Positions 8,021 to 19,745 are shown, numbered from the stretch's first letter. The stretch is DNA of 64,000 nt from Sinorhizobium glycinis (GCF_001651865.1 NZ_LPUX01000060.1:62001-126000); one strand, 5' to 3'. Notes: a model not told the origin generated them from the sequence alone. Made by a program: numbers and translations.

Positions 8021-8337
8021 GGCTGATCCTTCCCTCGGAAACTTTACAGAACTTATACAACTTTTTTCTGTTACGACAACCGCCTCTCTGCTTCTTCCGT
8101 TCCACGAAAAAGCAGGACGCTCCCCGGTAAACCCGATCACCAAACGTCTACCTCCCTGCTTCGTTCCAGCCTTGCGGCGCGGCGCCCGCGCGCGGGCGAC
8201 CCACTCGATCACTTTCAGGAGAGCACGTTTCAAATCGCCTTCATCTTCTATAGCGTCCCGGCGAATCCGGCCCTTCGCAGGCGCTTCGTCTGGAGGGCCT
8301 CCCAAGGGATTCCCATTCAGGACAAGGACGTTCGTTC
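8021..8337. other. Intergenic region between gabD-like and nitroreductase genes
   Basis: A 317-base divergent intergenic stretch. AT-rich sequence near 8041-8075 probably holds the gabD-like promoter. I see no RNA gene, repeat or clear operator. Confidence 0.4.
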
Positions 8338-8934
8338 GTGACAGACATCAACCACAGAAGAGCCGACCACCCGATCCACTCGATCTTTCTCGAACGCTGG
8401 TCGCCGCGCGCCTTCACCGGCGAGGAAATCGGCGAAAAGGACCTGCTGGCGCTCTTCGAAGCGGCGCGCTGGGCGCCCTCGGCGAGCAACATGCAACCGT
8501 GGCGCTTCATATATGCCCGGCGCGGCACCGAAGACTTCGCGTCACTGCTGGAGACGCTCGATGAGGGCAACCAGCGCTGGGCGAAGAACGCCTCGGCGCT
8601 CGTCATCATAGTCTCGAAGACCCACAGGCTGACATCGACCGGCGAGCTCAGGCCCGCCTACACCCACGCCTTCGACACGGGTGCCGCCTGGTTCGCGCTC
8701 GCGCTACAGACGCAGCTTGCCGGATGGCATGCGCATGCCATGGGTGGGATCGACCGCGACAAGGCAATGCGGGTGCTCGGCGTGCCGGAGCATTACCGGG
8801 TCGAGGCTGCGGTGGCGATCGGCAAGATCGCCGATCCTTCCACGCTTCCCGAGGATCTGCGCGAACGGGAAAAGCCGAGCCAGCGCAAGACGCTGGGCGA
8901 CTTCGTATTCGAGGGGCGGTTCAAGGGCGACTGA
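8338..8934 (+). CDS. Nitroreductase-family flavoprotein
   Basis: A 198-residue FMN-dependent oxidoreductase of the nitroreductase superfamily. The N-terminal FMN-binding signature is clear (RWSPRAFTGEEI, then ARWAPSASNMQPWRF). A mid segment, AFDTGAAWFALALQTQLAGWHAHAMGG, corresponds to the dimer-interface helix. The start is a GTG at 8338, preceded by AAGGA. It stands alone, converging on gyrB. Substrates of such enzymes range from quinones to nitroaromatics and cannot be predicted. Only the family can be called. Confidence 0.85.
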   Translation: MTDINHRRADHPIHSIFLERWSPRAFTGEEIGEKDLLALFEAARWAPSASNMQPWRFIYARRGTEDFASLLETLDEGNQRWAKNASALVIIVSKTHRLTSTGELRPAYTHAFDTGAAWFALALQTQLAGWHAHAMGGIDRDKAMRVLGVPEHYRVEAAVAIGKIADPSTLPEDLREREKPSQRKTLGDFVFEGRFKGD

Positions 8935-9049
8935 GAGCAAAACCGCGGAGATTGTCTCGTCCGCGGCACTTGAGCCCGAAAGAAAGGCGCGGGGCGAAAA
9001 CCGTCCCACGCCTGCAATTCCACCGCTGGGCGGTGTATCTCTTCGGCCG

Positions 9050-11491
<2,442 letters not shown>

Positions 11492-11521
11492 TCAGGTCTT
11501 TCCAGGTTCTTCGGACGCAGC

Positions 11522-11536
11522 GATTCGTTGCGAATC
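11522..11536. promoter_or_regulatory. Palindrome with two GANTC sites in the gyrB leader
   Basis: GATTCG and CGAATC arms flank TTG, giving two CcrM-type GANTC methylation sites in one 15-base inverted repeat. It lies 37 bases upstream of the gyrB start codon. GANTC methylation in promoters controls some alphaproteobacterial cell-cycle genes, but control of gyrB here is inference. Confidence 0.35.
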
Positions 11537-11620
11537 ACAGCGCGGACGCCTCGCGGACTATAGGAAATTTGTCCACGGGTTCCAAATCCCGGGCGGCGGG
11601 AGCACGGCCGGGGCGAGGCT

Positions 11621-11998
11621 TCATCCCCTGTCATTATCAGGAAATGTGGCTTTTTCCAAAATATCTTCCATTGCTTCGATCGCCTCGCCCGACAGGCCGC
11701 GAATCCGCTCGCTCAAGCGGTTGGCGAAGGCCGTGTGGCCGGGCGGCAGGCCCGAGGTGTCGAGCACCACTCGCGGGTCGGAAAGCCGTGCGACACGGAA
11801 GAGCTCGTCGGCCTCGTCCCAGATCACGTTGAAGTAGCCGGCGACGCGCTGCAGGAAGTCGAAGCTCGGCGCGCCGCGCTTGCCGTGTTCGAGGGCCGAG
11901 AGATAGGCCGGGGAAACGCCAATCGCCGCCGCCATCTCCTTCTGCGAGACGCCCTTGCGGTGGCGCAGTTCGCGCATGGCCTCGCCGAAAGGCGTCAC
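11621..11998 (-). CDS. Xre-family helix-turn-helix regulator
   Basis: A 125-residue small regulator. Residues 3-60 form a Cro/CI-type helix-turn-helix (MRELRHRKGVSQKEMAAAIGVSPAYLSALEHGKRG). The C-terminal half is a conserved extension with DPRVVLDTSGLPPGHTAFANRL, seen in rhizobial homologues. The start is GTG at 11998, overlapping the smr stop codon by 4 bases (GTGA), so translation is probably coupled. It is the last gene of the Tim44-like/mltA/smr/xre run. Its targets are unknown. Confidence 0.85.
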   Translation of the reverse strand: MTPFGEAMRELRHRKGVSQKEMAAAIGVSPAYLSALEHGKRGAPSFDFLQRVAGYFNVIWDEADELFRVARLSDPRVVLDTSGLPPGHTAFANRLSERIRGLSGEAIEAMEDILEKATFPDNDRG

Positions 11999-12558
11999 GA
12001 CGCACTCCCCCTGGCGCGCGCCAGGCGGACATAGAGCGCACCCTCGCCCCCGTGGTTGCGCGCCGCCGGCTCGTAGGACGAGATCAGCGGGCGAAATTCG
12101 GGAAGGGCAAACCAGAGCGGCACGGCGCGCTTCAGCGCCCCGTCGCTGCCGAACGACGTTCCCTTGCCGGTGATGACAAGAACATGACGCAGGCCGCGCT
12201 CATGCGCCTTCAGGAGGAACTGCAGGAGGAAGCCATGCGCCTCGCTCTGGATCATTCCGTGCAGGTCGATCCGCGCCTCGAGCGCGAGGCGCCCTTTCGA
12301 AAGCTTCCGCTTGACCGGCCTCTCGAGCGGGTGGTGGCGTTGCTCGGGCTTGCCGCTGAGGGCAATTCCCTGCTCCGGCTTCCCGGATGCGGACGAGCCG
12401 GAGTTCGCTTGCTGCGGAGACGGCGAAGCCGACGGCTGTTCGATCTCGCCGAGCAGGTCGTCGAGCTCTTCCAATCGCCCCGGCATGGCCCTGGCCGAGC
12501 GCGCGACCTTTCCCCAAAGGATGCGGTCCTCCGGCGACAGCTTTTTATCCCTGGCCAT
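11995..12558 (-). CDS. Smr-domain protein
   Basis: A 187-residue protein with a C-terminal Smr domain (about residues 95-185): LEARIDLHGMIQSEAHGFLLQFL, then GLRHVLVITGKG and GGEGALYVRL. Stand-alone Smr proteins are often nucleases related to the MutS2 C-terminus, and several act on RNA at stalled ribosomes. Residues 40-80 are low-complexity (Ser/Pro/Gln/Lys) and probably a flexible linker. The ATG at 12558 overlaps the end of mltA by 14 bases, so the genes are likely cotranscribed. The specific role in rhizobia is not known. Confidence 0.85.
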   Translation of the reverse strand: MARDKKLSPEDRILWGKVARSARAMPGRLEELDDLLGEIEQPSASPSPQQANSGSSASGKPEQGIALSGKPEQRHHPLERPVKRKLSKGRLALEARIDLHGMIQSEAHGFLLQFLLKAHERGLRHVLVITGKGTSFGSDGALKRAVPLWFALPEFRPLISSYEPAARNHGGEGALYVRLARARGSAS

Positions 12559-13657
12559 GGCGATATCTGGCGGCAGCCGCGCGGGGCACGAGCATGAAGA
12601 AATCGGCGTCGTTGCGCACCGAACCGGCAAGTTCGCCAGCGGCCTCGCCCGAGCCCGTGAAGATGTCGCCGCGTGCCGGCCCGACGATTGCCGAGCCGGT
12701 ATCGAGCGCGAGCATCAGCCGTCCGAAAGGGCGGCCGCCATCGAGATGGGTGAGGGTTTCGCTGGTGATATAGAAAGGAATCCCGAAGGTATGGATGAGG
12801 CGGTCCACTGCGAGCGACCGGCCCGGCTCGAGCGGTACCTTGGCAGCGGCGACCGGCCCGAGGTCTTCATCTTCGACGGGCGCTTCGCGGAAGAAGATGA
12901 ACGAGCGGTTGTGCCACAGGACCTCATCGATCTTTTCCGGATGGGCCGCTAGCCAGCCGCGGATGCTCGCCATCGAGACGGTCGCCGCATCGATTTCGCC
13001 GCGCTCTATCAGCAGCTTGCCGATGGCGGAAAAACGGTGCCCGGTCTTCGCCGCATAGGTGATGCGGCGGCGCGACCCGTCCGGATAGACGAGCCGGGCT
13101 GCGCCCTGGACATGGATGAAAAACACGTCGACCTTCGAGCGGGCGTAGGCGATCTCCAGGCCACGGCCATTGAGAAACCCCTCCTCGATCGCCCGGCGAT
13201 CGGGATATTCGTTGATCCTGCCGTCCCGCAGCCGGCCGAAGGCGAAATAGGGATCCATGCCCTCGGGCCGGTTCTCCTCGTCGATATCGACGAGATCGGC
13301 GGGACGCCTGTAGAATGGAAAGCGGAACTCCTCGTCGGCGGTGGCGCGGACCTCGACTTCCGGTTCGTAGAAGGCGGTGACGAAGCCCGTCTCGCTGTCC
13401 CCGGGGCGGATCCGGAACGGCACGAACTGGTCCTCGAAGAAGTTGCGCGCCTGCGACGCACCGGAGAAAACCGCGCCGGCCGCCTCGTAGGCGGGCAGCA
13501 GGTCGGCGACCGAAACACCGAGAGAGCCGGTCCTGTAAGGCTTCACCGTCGTCACATGATGGTGACAGCGGCGCAGCGCGTCGAGGACCGGCGTCGGGTC
13601 ATCCTGTTGCCACCCGGGCAATTCCGAAAAGGCGACCGGTTCGAGTTCAAAGGCCAT
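12545..13657 (-). CDS. mltA: MltA-type membrane-bound lytic murein transglycosylase
   Basis: A 370-residue peptidoglycan-cleaving enzyme forming 1,6-anhydro-muropeptides. It has the MltA barrel domain (GFVTAFYEPEVEVRA, then FFIHVQGAARLVYPDG) followed by a C-terminal 3D domain (RLMLALDTGSAIVGPARGDIFTGSGEAA), whose Asp residues are catalytic or structural. From the ATG at 13657 no signal peptide or lipobox is seen, unlike E. coli MltA. I found no better upstream start, since the Tim44-like stop is 15 bases away. Export may therefore use an unrecognised signal. It lies between a Tim44-like gene and smr, with which it overlaps. Confidence 0.88.
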   Translation of the reverse strand: MAFELEPVAFSELPGWQQDDPTPVLDALRRCHHHVTTVKPYRTGSLGVSVADLLPAYEAAGAVFSGASQARNFFEDQFVPFRIRPGDSETGFVTAFYEPEVEVRATADEEFRFPFYRRPADLVDIDEENRPEGMDPYFAFGRLRDGRINEYPDRRAIEEGFLNGRGLEIAYARSKVDVFFIHVQGAARLVYPDGSRRRITYAAKTGHRFSAIGKLLIERGEIDAATVSMASIRGWLAAHPEKIDEVLWHNRSFIFFREAPVEDEDLGPVAAAKVPLEPGRSLAVDRLIHTFGIPFYITSETLTHLDGGRPFGRLMLALDTGSAIVGPARGDIFTGSGEAAGELAGSVRNDADFFMLVPRAAAARYRHGQG

Positions 13658-13672
13658 TATCGCCCCTTGCGG

Positions 13673-14374
13673 TCAATTTTCCGATTCGGTGGCGATAAGC
13701 TTCCAGTTCGGATCGCGCGAGCGGATGTCGCGCGCAAAGGTCCAGAGGTCGTTCACTTCGGCAACCGAATCGGCGTCGCCGTCGATCAGCTTGCCCTGCT
13801 TGTCGTATGTGGCGGAGATGAGTTGGCTGATGATGCGAACCGTGACGTTCTCTTCATCGTTCTTGAGTTCGGCATGGACGATCTCGGCCTTTTCAATGCC
13901 GACGAAGGTCGATTTGACCACCTCGCCCTTGGATTCCCGGTCGGCGATCGCCGCTTCGAAGCCCTCATAGACTTCGCGTGACAAGAGCCCTTTCAGGGTC
14001 TTGCGATCGCCATCGGCAAAAGCCATGACGATCATCTCGTAGGCCATCTTTGCGCCGTTGAGGAACTCGGCCGGCTCGAAGCTGGGGTCTGCGTCGCTCA
14101 ACGCCCTCAGTTGGACGTTCAACGGCGTGCCGGGCTTGGATAGGCCGTCGATGGCGGCGTAGCGGGACTCGTCCTCCGCGGTGCTCTCGCGACGGGGAAG
14201 CTGCACCACCTTGCCATTGTCCCTCGCCTCGGGACCCTGCGCCTCGCGCGGCGAATAGGGGTCGAAAGGCGGTCGTTCATTTCCTGTCCTGCGGCCAAGG
14301 ACGCTGCGCAACTGCAGGAAGATGACCACGGCCGCGATCAGGAAAAAAAACGTGATGAAGTCGAAAGAGCCCAT
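13673..14374 (-). CDS. Tim44/TimA-like membrane protein
   Basis: A 233-residue protein with one N-terminal membrane helix (FDFITFFFLIAAVVIFLQL). A polar linker follows, then a Tim44-like domain (about residues 95-230) ending in DLWTFARDIRSRDPNWKLIATESE. Bacterial members of this family sit at the inner membrane and have been linked to membrane-protein assembly. The start could be the ATG at 14374 or a GTG two codons upstream; neither has a strong ribosome site. It is first in the minus-strand run with mltA, smr and the xre gene, and divergent from fxsA. Confidence 0.8.
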   Translation of the reverse strand: MGSFDFITFFFLIAAVVIFLQLRSVLGRRTGNERPPFDPYSPREAQGPEARDNGKVVQLPRRESTAEDESRYAAIDGLSKPGTPLNVQLRALSDADPSFEPAEFLNGAKMAYEMIVMAFADGDRKTLKGLLSREVYEGFEAAIADRESKGEVVKSTFVGIEKAEIVHAELKNDEENVTVRIISQLISATYDKQGKLIDGDADSVAEVNDLWTFARDIRSRDPNWKLIATESEN

Positions 14375-14508
14375 TTCCACCCGGAACCGCTGTTAGAATT
14401 TGACTTAGTGTTCCATATAGTCTGCAAGGATAAACCATTCAAATGGCGATGTCGCACCCATAAACCGGGAGCCGGTCAATTGCACTCATCTTCTTGCGAG
14501 CACGATCG

Positions 14509-15015
14509 ATGCGTTCGGTGATCATTCCTCTCATCATTCTCGGTCTGCCGATCGCGGAGATTGCCGGCTTCGTTGTCGTCGGCCGGGAACTCGGCCTGGC
14601 GATGACGCTGCTGCTCGTCCTGCTGAGCGGGGTTGCCGGCGTCTTGCTTCTGCGCATCCAGGGTCTCGGCACTTTGCGCCGCGTGCAGGAGGCGGCGCGA
14701 GCAGGGAAGGACCCGGGCCCGGACGTTCTCGGCGGCGCGCTGATCTTCGTCGCGGCGATTCTTCTGATCGTTCCCGGCTTCATCACCGACATTGCCGGCC
14801 TCATTCTCTTCCTGCCGCCCGTCAGGCGCGCCATCGCTTCCTTCCTGCAGACGCGGTTGACCATCCTGACGACGGGAAGCGGCTTCTATTACGGTGGCAC
14901 GAGGAGCCACCGGCCGCACGGTCCCACGACCATCGATCTCGACTCCGACGAATTCTCCCGGAAGAACGGCGGCGAAGACGGTTCCTCGCCGCCGAGCAAC
15001 CGGATTTCTCGCTAG
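14509..15015 (+). CDS. fxsA: FxsA-family inner-membrane protein
   Basis: A 168-residue membrane protein of the FxsA/YtzA family, with hydrophobic segments near residues 3-25, 28-48 and 75-105 (IFVAAILLIVPGFITDIAGLILFLPPVR). The C-terminal tail is polar. In E. coli, FxsA overproduction blocks exclusion of phage T7; its normal role is unclear. I chose the ATG at 14509 over an in-frame TTG at 14494 because the family starts close to the first membrane helix. It stands between the divergent Tim44-like gene and secB. Confidence 0.85.
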   Translation: MRSVIIPLIILGLPIAEIAGFVVVGRELGLAMTLLLVLLSGVAGVLLLRIQGLGTLRRVQEAARAGKDPGPDVLGGALIFVAAILLIVPGFITDIAGLILFLPPVRRAIASFLQTRLTILTTGSGFYYGGTRSHRPHGPTTIDLDSDEFSRKNGGEDGSSPPSNRISR

Positions 15016-15036
15016 ATCAGGTCTATAATGCTCGAT

Positions 15037-15138
15037 TGCATGCTTCCTTGGATCGTAGCCGATTCAGGGACAAAAACATGCAGCAACTCAAAGTGCTGCA
15101 GCGACCTTCGCGCGTCTGATTAAGACGGGCGGCGCTGT
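15037..15138 (+). repeat. Two-hairpin dispersed repeat, copy 2
   Basis: It shares TGCATG-TTCCTT, CAACTCAAAGTGCTGCAGCG and GGCGGCGCTG with the copy at 4221. The first hairpin is degenerate here, but the second is kept with different pairs (CGTC / GACG around TGATTAA). It lies between fxsA and secB, about 120 bases upstream of the secB start. Confidence 0.7.
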
Positions 15139-15256
15139 GACCCGGAAAGGGCCTGGAACGCCGTTCAGGCCGGGAACGGGTCCGGGCTTCGAGGGTTGTA
15201 AGCACAGGATCGAAATGCTAGATGGCCTCACCAATTCGAAGTCCGAGGAAACTCTT

Positions 15257-15760
15257 ATGACGACTGATACCGCATCCAACGGCAACGGCGGCGCCCAGCA
15301 GGCGCCGTCGCTCAATATTCTGGCCCAGTATGTCAAGGACCTCTCCTTCGAGAACCCCGGCGCGCCGCGTTCGCTGCAGGCCCGCGAACACGCGCCGTCG
15401 ATCAACATCAATGTCAACGTCAATGCCAACCCGCTCGCCGAGAACGATTTCGACGTCGTTCTCTCGCTGAACGCCCAGGCAAAGGACGGCGAAAAGGTGC
15501 TGTTCAACGTCGAACTCGCCTATGGCGGCGTCTTCCGCGTTGCGGGCTTCCCGCAGGAGCACATGCTGCCGCTGCTCTTCATCGAGTGCCCGCGCCTGCT
15601 CTTCCCCTTTGCCCGGCAGATCGTGTCGGACGCGACCCGCAACGGCGGCTTCCCGCCGCTGATGATCGACCCGATCGATTTCGCGCAAATGTTCGCGCAG
15701 CGCATGGCAGAAGAAAAAGTCCGCGCCCAGGTCGCCAACAGCAACACCACGACCAACTGA
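15257..15760 (+). CDS. secB: Protein-export chaperone SecB
   Basis: A 167-residue cytoplasmic chaperone that keeps precursors unfolded and hands them to SecA. The signature [14 protein letters not shown] is near the N-terminus, and [17 protein letters not shown] and [15 protein letters not shown] are the core strands and helix. The C-terminus carries the usual alphaproteobacterial tail with [11 protein letters not shown]. The ATG at 15257 has GAGGAA upstream; a longer open frame upstream is not homologous. An intrinsic terminator follows 24 bases later. Confidence 0.96.
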   Translation: MTTDTASNGNGGAQQAPSLNILAQYVKDLSFENPGAPRSLQAREHAPSININVNVNANPLAENDFDVVLSLNAQAKDGEKVLFNVELAYGGVFRVAGFPQEHMLPLLFIECPRLLFPFARQIVSDATRNGGFPPLMIDPIDFAQMFAQRMAEEKVRAQVANSNTTTN

Positions 15761-15782
15761 CAGGTTCTCGGATAGAAACTGA

Positions 15783-15815
15783 AAACCCGGCTCGGCAGGC
15801 CGGGTTTTTTGTTTT
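15783..15815 (+). terminator. Intrinsic terminator after secB
   Basis: AAACCCGGC (15783-15791) pairs with GCCGGGTTT (15799-15807), followed by a T-rich tail (TTTTTTGTTTT). It also lies just past the stop codon of dnaQ on the other strand and may serve both genes. Confidence 0.9.
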
Positions 15816-15826
15816 ACAGGCTGGAT

Positions 15827-16525
15827 TCAACCGCTGTACCTTACCCAGATCGCCTTGGCGCCGATCTTTGAAACAAGAGCCGCATGGGCTGAGATCTCGG
15901 CTTCCGTCAGTCGCGGCGTCAGCACTCGCTCCCTTTGCATGACGATGATCGGGGCGTCGTCCGCCTGTACGGCAAGACCGTTGATTTCGCTCGTCACCAG
16001 CCCCAGCGCCGCCTGCCGCCCACCGATCATCTCGATATAGACTTCGGCAAGCAGCTCGGAGTCGAGAAGCGCGCCATGCTTGGCGCGATGCGAATTGTCG
16101 ATGCCATAGCGGCGGCACAGCGCATCGAGCGAATTCGGGCCCATCGGGTGCTTGCGCCGTGCCATTGCCAGCGTATCGGTGACCCGGTCGATGGCAATCG
16201 GCGGCAGGCCCAGGCGCTCGAACTCGGCATTGATGAAGCCGATGTCGAAGGTCGCATTGTGGGCGACCCAACGCGCATCGCCGAAGAAATCGACGATTTC
16301 GTCGACCACGTCGGCAAAGGAGGGCTTGTCCTTGAGGAAGTCGTCGGTGATGCCGTGCACCGCCAGCGCGTCGGGGTGGACCTTGCGGTCGCCGGGATTG
16401 ATATAGATGTGGATCGTCCGTCCCGTCGGAAACTGGTTCTCGAGCTCGACGCCACCGATCTCGATCACCCGGTCCTCGCGACTGTCGAGGCCGGTCGTTT
16501 CCGTATCGAAAATGATCTCACGCAT
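15827..16525 (-). CDS. dnaQ: DNA polymerase III epsilon subunit (proofreading exonuclease)
   Basis: A 232-residue DEDD-family 3'-5' exonuclease. Exo I is FDTETTGLD (Asp7, Glu9), Exo II is in AHNATFDIGF, and Exo III is HGALLDSELLAEVY. The C-terminal tail after about residue 185 is where the clamp and alpha subunit bind in other species. The ATG at 16525 is the first codon of the conserved MREIIFDTETTG. It ends next to secB's terminator. A RIME repeat separates it from the upstream coaE gene on the same strand. Confidence 0.96.
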   Translation of the reverse strand: MREIIFDTETTGLDSREDRVIEIGGVELENQFPTGRTIHIYINPGDRKVHPDALAVHGITDDFLKDKPSFADVVDEIVDFFGDARWVAHNATFDIGFINAEFERLGLPPIAIDRVTDTLAMARRKHPMGPNSLDALCRRYGIDNSHRAKHGALLDSELLAEVYIEMIGGRQAALGLVTSEINGLAVQADDAPIIVMQRERVLTPRLTEAEISAHAALVSKIGAKAIWVRYSG

Positions 16526-16638
16526 GCGGCTTCCCTTGGGACCTCGGTTCGGATCGAATCAGTCCGCGCTGATCGTTGCGTTTTAATGGCATTTCGCTTG
16601 CAGTTGAAGCGGAGGTTCGCGACCTGCGCCGCTGCAGC

Positions 16639-16746
16639 GCCCTTCTCCCCGTTCTAGCGGGGAGAAGGGGCAAGCCGCACCACCTTTGCTCCCTCCGGCT
16701 TGCGGTGAGAGGGTTAGTCCCCGGGTTAAACCCGAGGAGAGGGGCA
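16639..16746. repeat. RIME element between dnaQ and coaE
   Basis: CCCTTCTCCCCGTTCTAGCGGGGAGAAGGG forms one hairpin (16640-16669), described here by its arms CCCTTCTCCCCG / CGGGGAGAAGGG. The distal module ends with GTTAGTCCCCGGGTTAAACC and GAGGAGAGGGG. It fills the gap between two minus-strand genes. Confidence 0.75.
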
Positions 16747-16750
16747 GGCG

Positions 16751-17335
16751 CTACCCCGATCGCAATCGATCGACGATGGTGCGAACCTGCGCTCGGGTGA
16801 CGTCGAAACTGTCGCTGGTGTCGATCACGTAATCCGCTCGGGCGCGTTTTTCACTGTCGGGTACCTGGCGGGCGAGGATCATCGCGAATTTCTCGGCCGT
16901 CATTCCCGGCCGCTTCATGACGCGCGCTCTCTGAGCCTCCGGATCGCAGCTGACGACGACGACCCGGTCGACGCGCTTTTCCGCCTTGGTCTCGAAAAGC
17001 AGCGGAATATCGAGAAGCACGAAGGGCGCCCCGGCCGCCCTGTACCTGGCGATGAACTCCTTTTCCTTGGCGCGAACGAGCGGATGGACGATCCGCTCCA
17101 ATTCACCAAGGCGCTCCGGTTGGGCAAGGAGCTGTCGGGAAAGTTCCGCCCGGTCGATGACGCCCTCCTTCGCGACGCCCGGAAAGGCTGCTTCGACGGG
17201 AGGCACCGCTTCACCGCGATAGAGGTCGTGGACCACCTCGTCGGCGTCGTTCACCGGTACGCCAAGCTCCCGGAACATCTGAGCAGCCGTTGATTTTCCC
17301 ATGCCGATGGAGCCGGTGAGCCCGACGATGATCAT
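16751..17335 (-). CDS. coaE: Dephospho-CoA kinase
   Basis: A 194-residue P-loop kinase catalysing the last step of coenzyme A synthesis (phosphorylation of dephospho-CoA). The Walker A motif GSIGMGKST is at residues 8-16, followed by [27 protein letters not shown] is the conserved lid-proximal strand. The ATG at 17335 overlaps the aroE stop by 4 bases, indicating a coupled aroE-coaE arrangement. Length matches the family. Confidence 0.95.
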   Translation of the reverse strand: MIIVGLTGSIGMGKSTAAQMFRELGVPVNDADEVVHDLYRGEAVPPVEAAFPGVAKEGVIDRAELSRQLLAQPERLGELERIVHPLVRAKEKEFIARYRAAGAPFVLLDIPLLFETKAEKRVDRVVVVSCDPEAQRARVMKRPGMTAEKFAMILARQVPDSEKRARADYVIDTSDSFDVTRAQVRTIVDRLRSG

Positions 17336-18192
17336 GCGTGAACGTCCATATCCTTTATGATGACCTGCCGAAGCGTTTCATCGACAACCGGTCTCCGGCC
17401 GAACCATTTCTCGAATCCGGGTACGGCCTGATGCAGGAGCATGCCGAGACCATCGACGATGCGGAAACCCTGCTCCTCCGCCTGGCGAAGGAGCGGCGTC
17501 TTCAGCGGCACATAGACGATGTCGGTGACCACGGCGCCGGTTGCCAAGGGCGAGAAATCGATCGACGGCGCCGGCTCGCCGTCCATGCCGAGCGACGTCG
17601 TGTTCACGAAAAGGCCGGCATCGGCCATGACCTCGGAAAGCGCCTCTATCGGATGAGCCTCGACTGCCTCGCCGAACCGGTCGGCCAGTTCCTGCGCCCT
17701 GGCGGTCGTGCGGTTCACCACGTGGATGGTCCTGACGCCGCGATCGCGGACGGCCTGGATGACAGCGCGGCTGGCGCCGCCGGCCCCCAGAATGACGGCC
17801 GTCGAAATCCGGTCCCAGCCGCTTGCCCGCTCGTCGAGATTGGCGACGAAGCCACGCCCGTCCGTATTCGTCGCTGAGATCCTTCCGTCCTCGAGCCAGA
17901 GCGTGTTGGCCGCGCCAAGCTCGGCACTCAGCTCATCCGGCCGGTCGGACAGCTCGAAGGCCATCTCCTTGTGGGGGATGGTGACATTGCCGCCGCAGAA
18001 ACCGGCACTGCCGTCCCGCAATCGGCGCATGAAATCCGGGAAGGCTTCCGGGGCGACCTCGTGAGCCCGGTAGCTTCCGGCAATTCCCAACTGCTTCAGC
18101 CAATAGCCGTGGATCAGCGGCGAGCGCGAATGCTTGATCGGATAGCCCGTGACGAAGGCGTGGTTAACAAATGTTTCACGTGAATCACGCAT
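17332..18192 (-). CDS. aroE: Shikimate dehydrogenase
   Basis: A 286-residue NADPH-dependent enzyme of aromatic amino acid synthesis, reducing 3-dehydroshikimate. The substrate site is seen in [19 protein letters not shown] (catalytic Lys) and ATNTDGRGF (catalytic Asp). The cofactor loop is [10 protein letters not shown]. The chosen ATG at 18192 gives MRDSRETF; its DSRET codons are a parS palindrome, and its first 8 bases overlap the end of maf. The C-terminus overlaps coaE. Family length is about 270-290. Confidence 0.95.
   Translation of the reverse strand: MRDSRETFVNHAFVTGYPIKHSRSPLIHGYWLKQLGIAGSYRAHEVAPEAFPDFMRRLRDGSAGFCGGNVTIPHKEMAFELSDRPDELSAELGAANTLWLEDGRISATNTDGRGFVANLDERASGWDRISTAVILGAGGASRAVIQAVRDRGVRTIHVVNRTTARAQELADRFGEAVEAHPIEALSEVMADAGLFVNTTSLGMDGEPAPSIDFSPLATGAVVTDIVYVPLKTPLLRQAEEQGFRIVDGLGMLLHQAVPGFEKWFGRRPVVDETLRQVIIKDMDVHA
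18172..18187. promoter_or_regulatory. parS-like ParB site at the aroE start
   Basis: TGTTTCACGTGAATCA differs from the alphaproteobacterial parS consensus TGTTTCACGTGAAACA at one base. It lies within codons 3-7 of aroE on the minus strand, where it is read as Ser-Arg-Glu-Thr. It is about 1.6 kb from the putative oriC. Confidence 0.85.
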
Positions 18193-18784
18193 CGATCGAT
18201 CCCAATTGGCGGAGTTTTTCAAGAAGCGGCAGCATCGGCAGGCCGAGGATCGTAAAGTAATCGCCATCGATCTTTTCGAAGAGCTGGATCCCCTCACCTT
18301 CGAGCTGATAGGCGCCGACGCTCGAAAGCGCCTTCTCCCCGACCCGTTTGAGATGCCGTTCGACAAAGGCCCGGTCCAAGGGCCTGACCGTCATATGCGC
18401 CGTCGAGACATGCCGCCAGAGGACATCGCCATTGCGGACGAGCACGATCGCGCTGTTCAGGCTGTGCGTCCTGCCGGAGAGCGACAGGAGATGCTCGGCG
18501 GCCTCCGCCATGTCTTTCGGCTTGTGATAAACCCGGGCTCCAAGCGACATGGTCTGGTCGCTGCCGATCACCAGTGCGTCATCGAAATGGCGCGAGACCT
18601 CCTTCGCCTTGGCTTCGGCAAGAGCGAGCGCCACGTCGGAGGGCGATGCGCCCGCCTCCTCCAGCGGCCGCTCCAGGGCGCGCTCGTCCACGTGAGCTGC
18701 GCGGGCCGAGAACGCCAGCCCGGCATTCGCAAGGAGCGCCCGTCGAAATGGGCTGGCGGAGGCCAGCACGAGCGAGGATGTCAT
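18185..18784 (-). CDS. maf: Maf-family nucleotide pyrophosphatase
   Basis: A 199-residue cytoplasmic protein of the Maf/HAM1-like fold, which hydrolyses non-canonical nucleoside triphosphates and has been linked to septum control. The N-terminal [16 protein letters not shown], the central VIGSDQT and the C-terminal [22 protein letters not shown] are all family hallmarks. The ATG at 18784 is the usual start. Its last codons overlap the aroE start by 8 bases. It comes first in the maf-aroE-coaE run on the minus strand. Confidence 0.93.
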   Translation of the reverse strand: MTSSLVLASASPFRRALLANAGLAFSARAAHVDERALERPLEEAGASPSDVALALAEAKAKEVSRHFDDALVIGSDQTMSLGARVYHKPKDMAEAAEHLLSLSGRTHSLNSAIVLVRNGDVLWRHVSTAHMTVRPLDRAFVERHLKRVGEKALSSVGAYQLEGEGIQLFEKIDGDYFTILGLPMLPLLEKLRQLGSIDA

Positions 18785-18923
18785 CTTCTCAATCTCGCAA
18801 TCCAGGGATCACGCTGGTCGTGGATCGTTTCGATCCGATCATCATGATCGATTTCTCATGAACCGGATCCGAACGGCGCGACCGCCCGTCCGGCCTGCGC
18901 CCGTCCGGTTCCTGCGGCTCGCT

Positions 18924-19745
18924 CTATCTGAGCCGAGGGCGAAGGGCAACGATCGCGGCGGCCGTTTCCTCGATCGAACGGCGTGTCACGTCGATCAGCG
19001 GCCAATTGTTGCGGGCACAGAGCGTCCGGGCGTATTTCAGCTCCTCCGAAATCGCCGCCCGGTCGGTATATTCCTCGCCGTGGAAGCTCTGGGTCGTGCC
19101 GAGCAGGCGATGCTGGCGCACCTGGGAAAGCCGGTCGGCGCTGGCGATCAGACCCACCACCAGCGGTTTGGTCGCCCTGGTCAACGCTTCCGGCAGCGGC
19201 ACGCCGGGCACGATCGGGATGTTGGCCGTCTTGATGCCGCGATTGGCGAGATAGATGCTCGTCGGCGTCTTGGAGGTCCGGCTCACTCCGACCAGCACGA
19301 CGTCCGCCTCGTTGAAATCGGCCGGCATCTGGCCGTCGTCGTGATCCATGGTGAAATTCAGCGCCTCGATCCGGGCGAAATAGTCGGCATCCATGACATG
19401 CTGGGCGCCTGAACGCCGACGCGACGGCGAACCGAGATAGGATTGAAACAGCTCGATGATCGGATCAAGGACCGAGACGCAGGGAACGCCGATCTCGCGG
19501 CATCTCTGGTCGATCATGCCGGCAAGCTCCCGGTCGACGATCGTATAGAGCACGATGCCCGGCGCGCCGTCGATGGCATCGAGGACCTGCATCAACTGCT
19601 TCTTGTTGCGGATCAGCGGGTAGACATGTTCGAGCGCGTGCGAGGATTGGAACTGAGCGGCGGCCGCACGGCCCGCGGCTATCAGCGTCTCGCCCGTCGA
19701 ATCGGAGACGAGATGCAGGTGGAAGTAGTTTTTTCGGTTCTCCAC
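18924..19745 (-). CDS. ppsR: Bifunctional kinase/pyrophosphorylase regulating PpdK or PpsA
   Basis: A 273-residue DUF299 protein that phosphorylates a Thr and dephosphorylates the neighbouring His of pyruvate,phosphate dikinase or PEP synthase, switching the enzyme. Visible features are [14 protein letters not shown] at the start and the P-loop [11 protein letters not shown] near residue 155. I chose GTG at 19745 (MENRKNYF) because CCGGAG lies just upstream and homologues begin there; the longer frame runs into oriC. It is transcribed away from the origin and is the conserved left neighbour of hemE. Confidence 0.92.
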   Translation of the reverse strand: MENRKNYFHLHLVSDSTGETLIAAGRAAAAQFQSSHALEHVYPLIRNKKQLMQVLDAIDGAPGIVLYTIVDRELAGMIDQRCREIGVPCVSVLDPIIELFQSYLGSPSRRRSGAQHVMDADYFARIEALNFTMDHDDGQMPADFNEADVVLVGVSRTSKTPTSIYLANRGIKTANIPIVPGVPLPEALTRATKPLVVGLIASADRLSQVRQHRLLGTTQSFHGEEYTDRAAISEELKYARTLCARNNWPLIDVTRRSIEETAAAIVALRPRLR

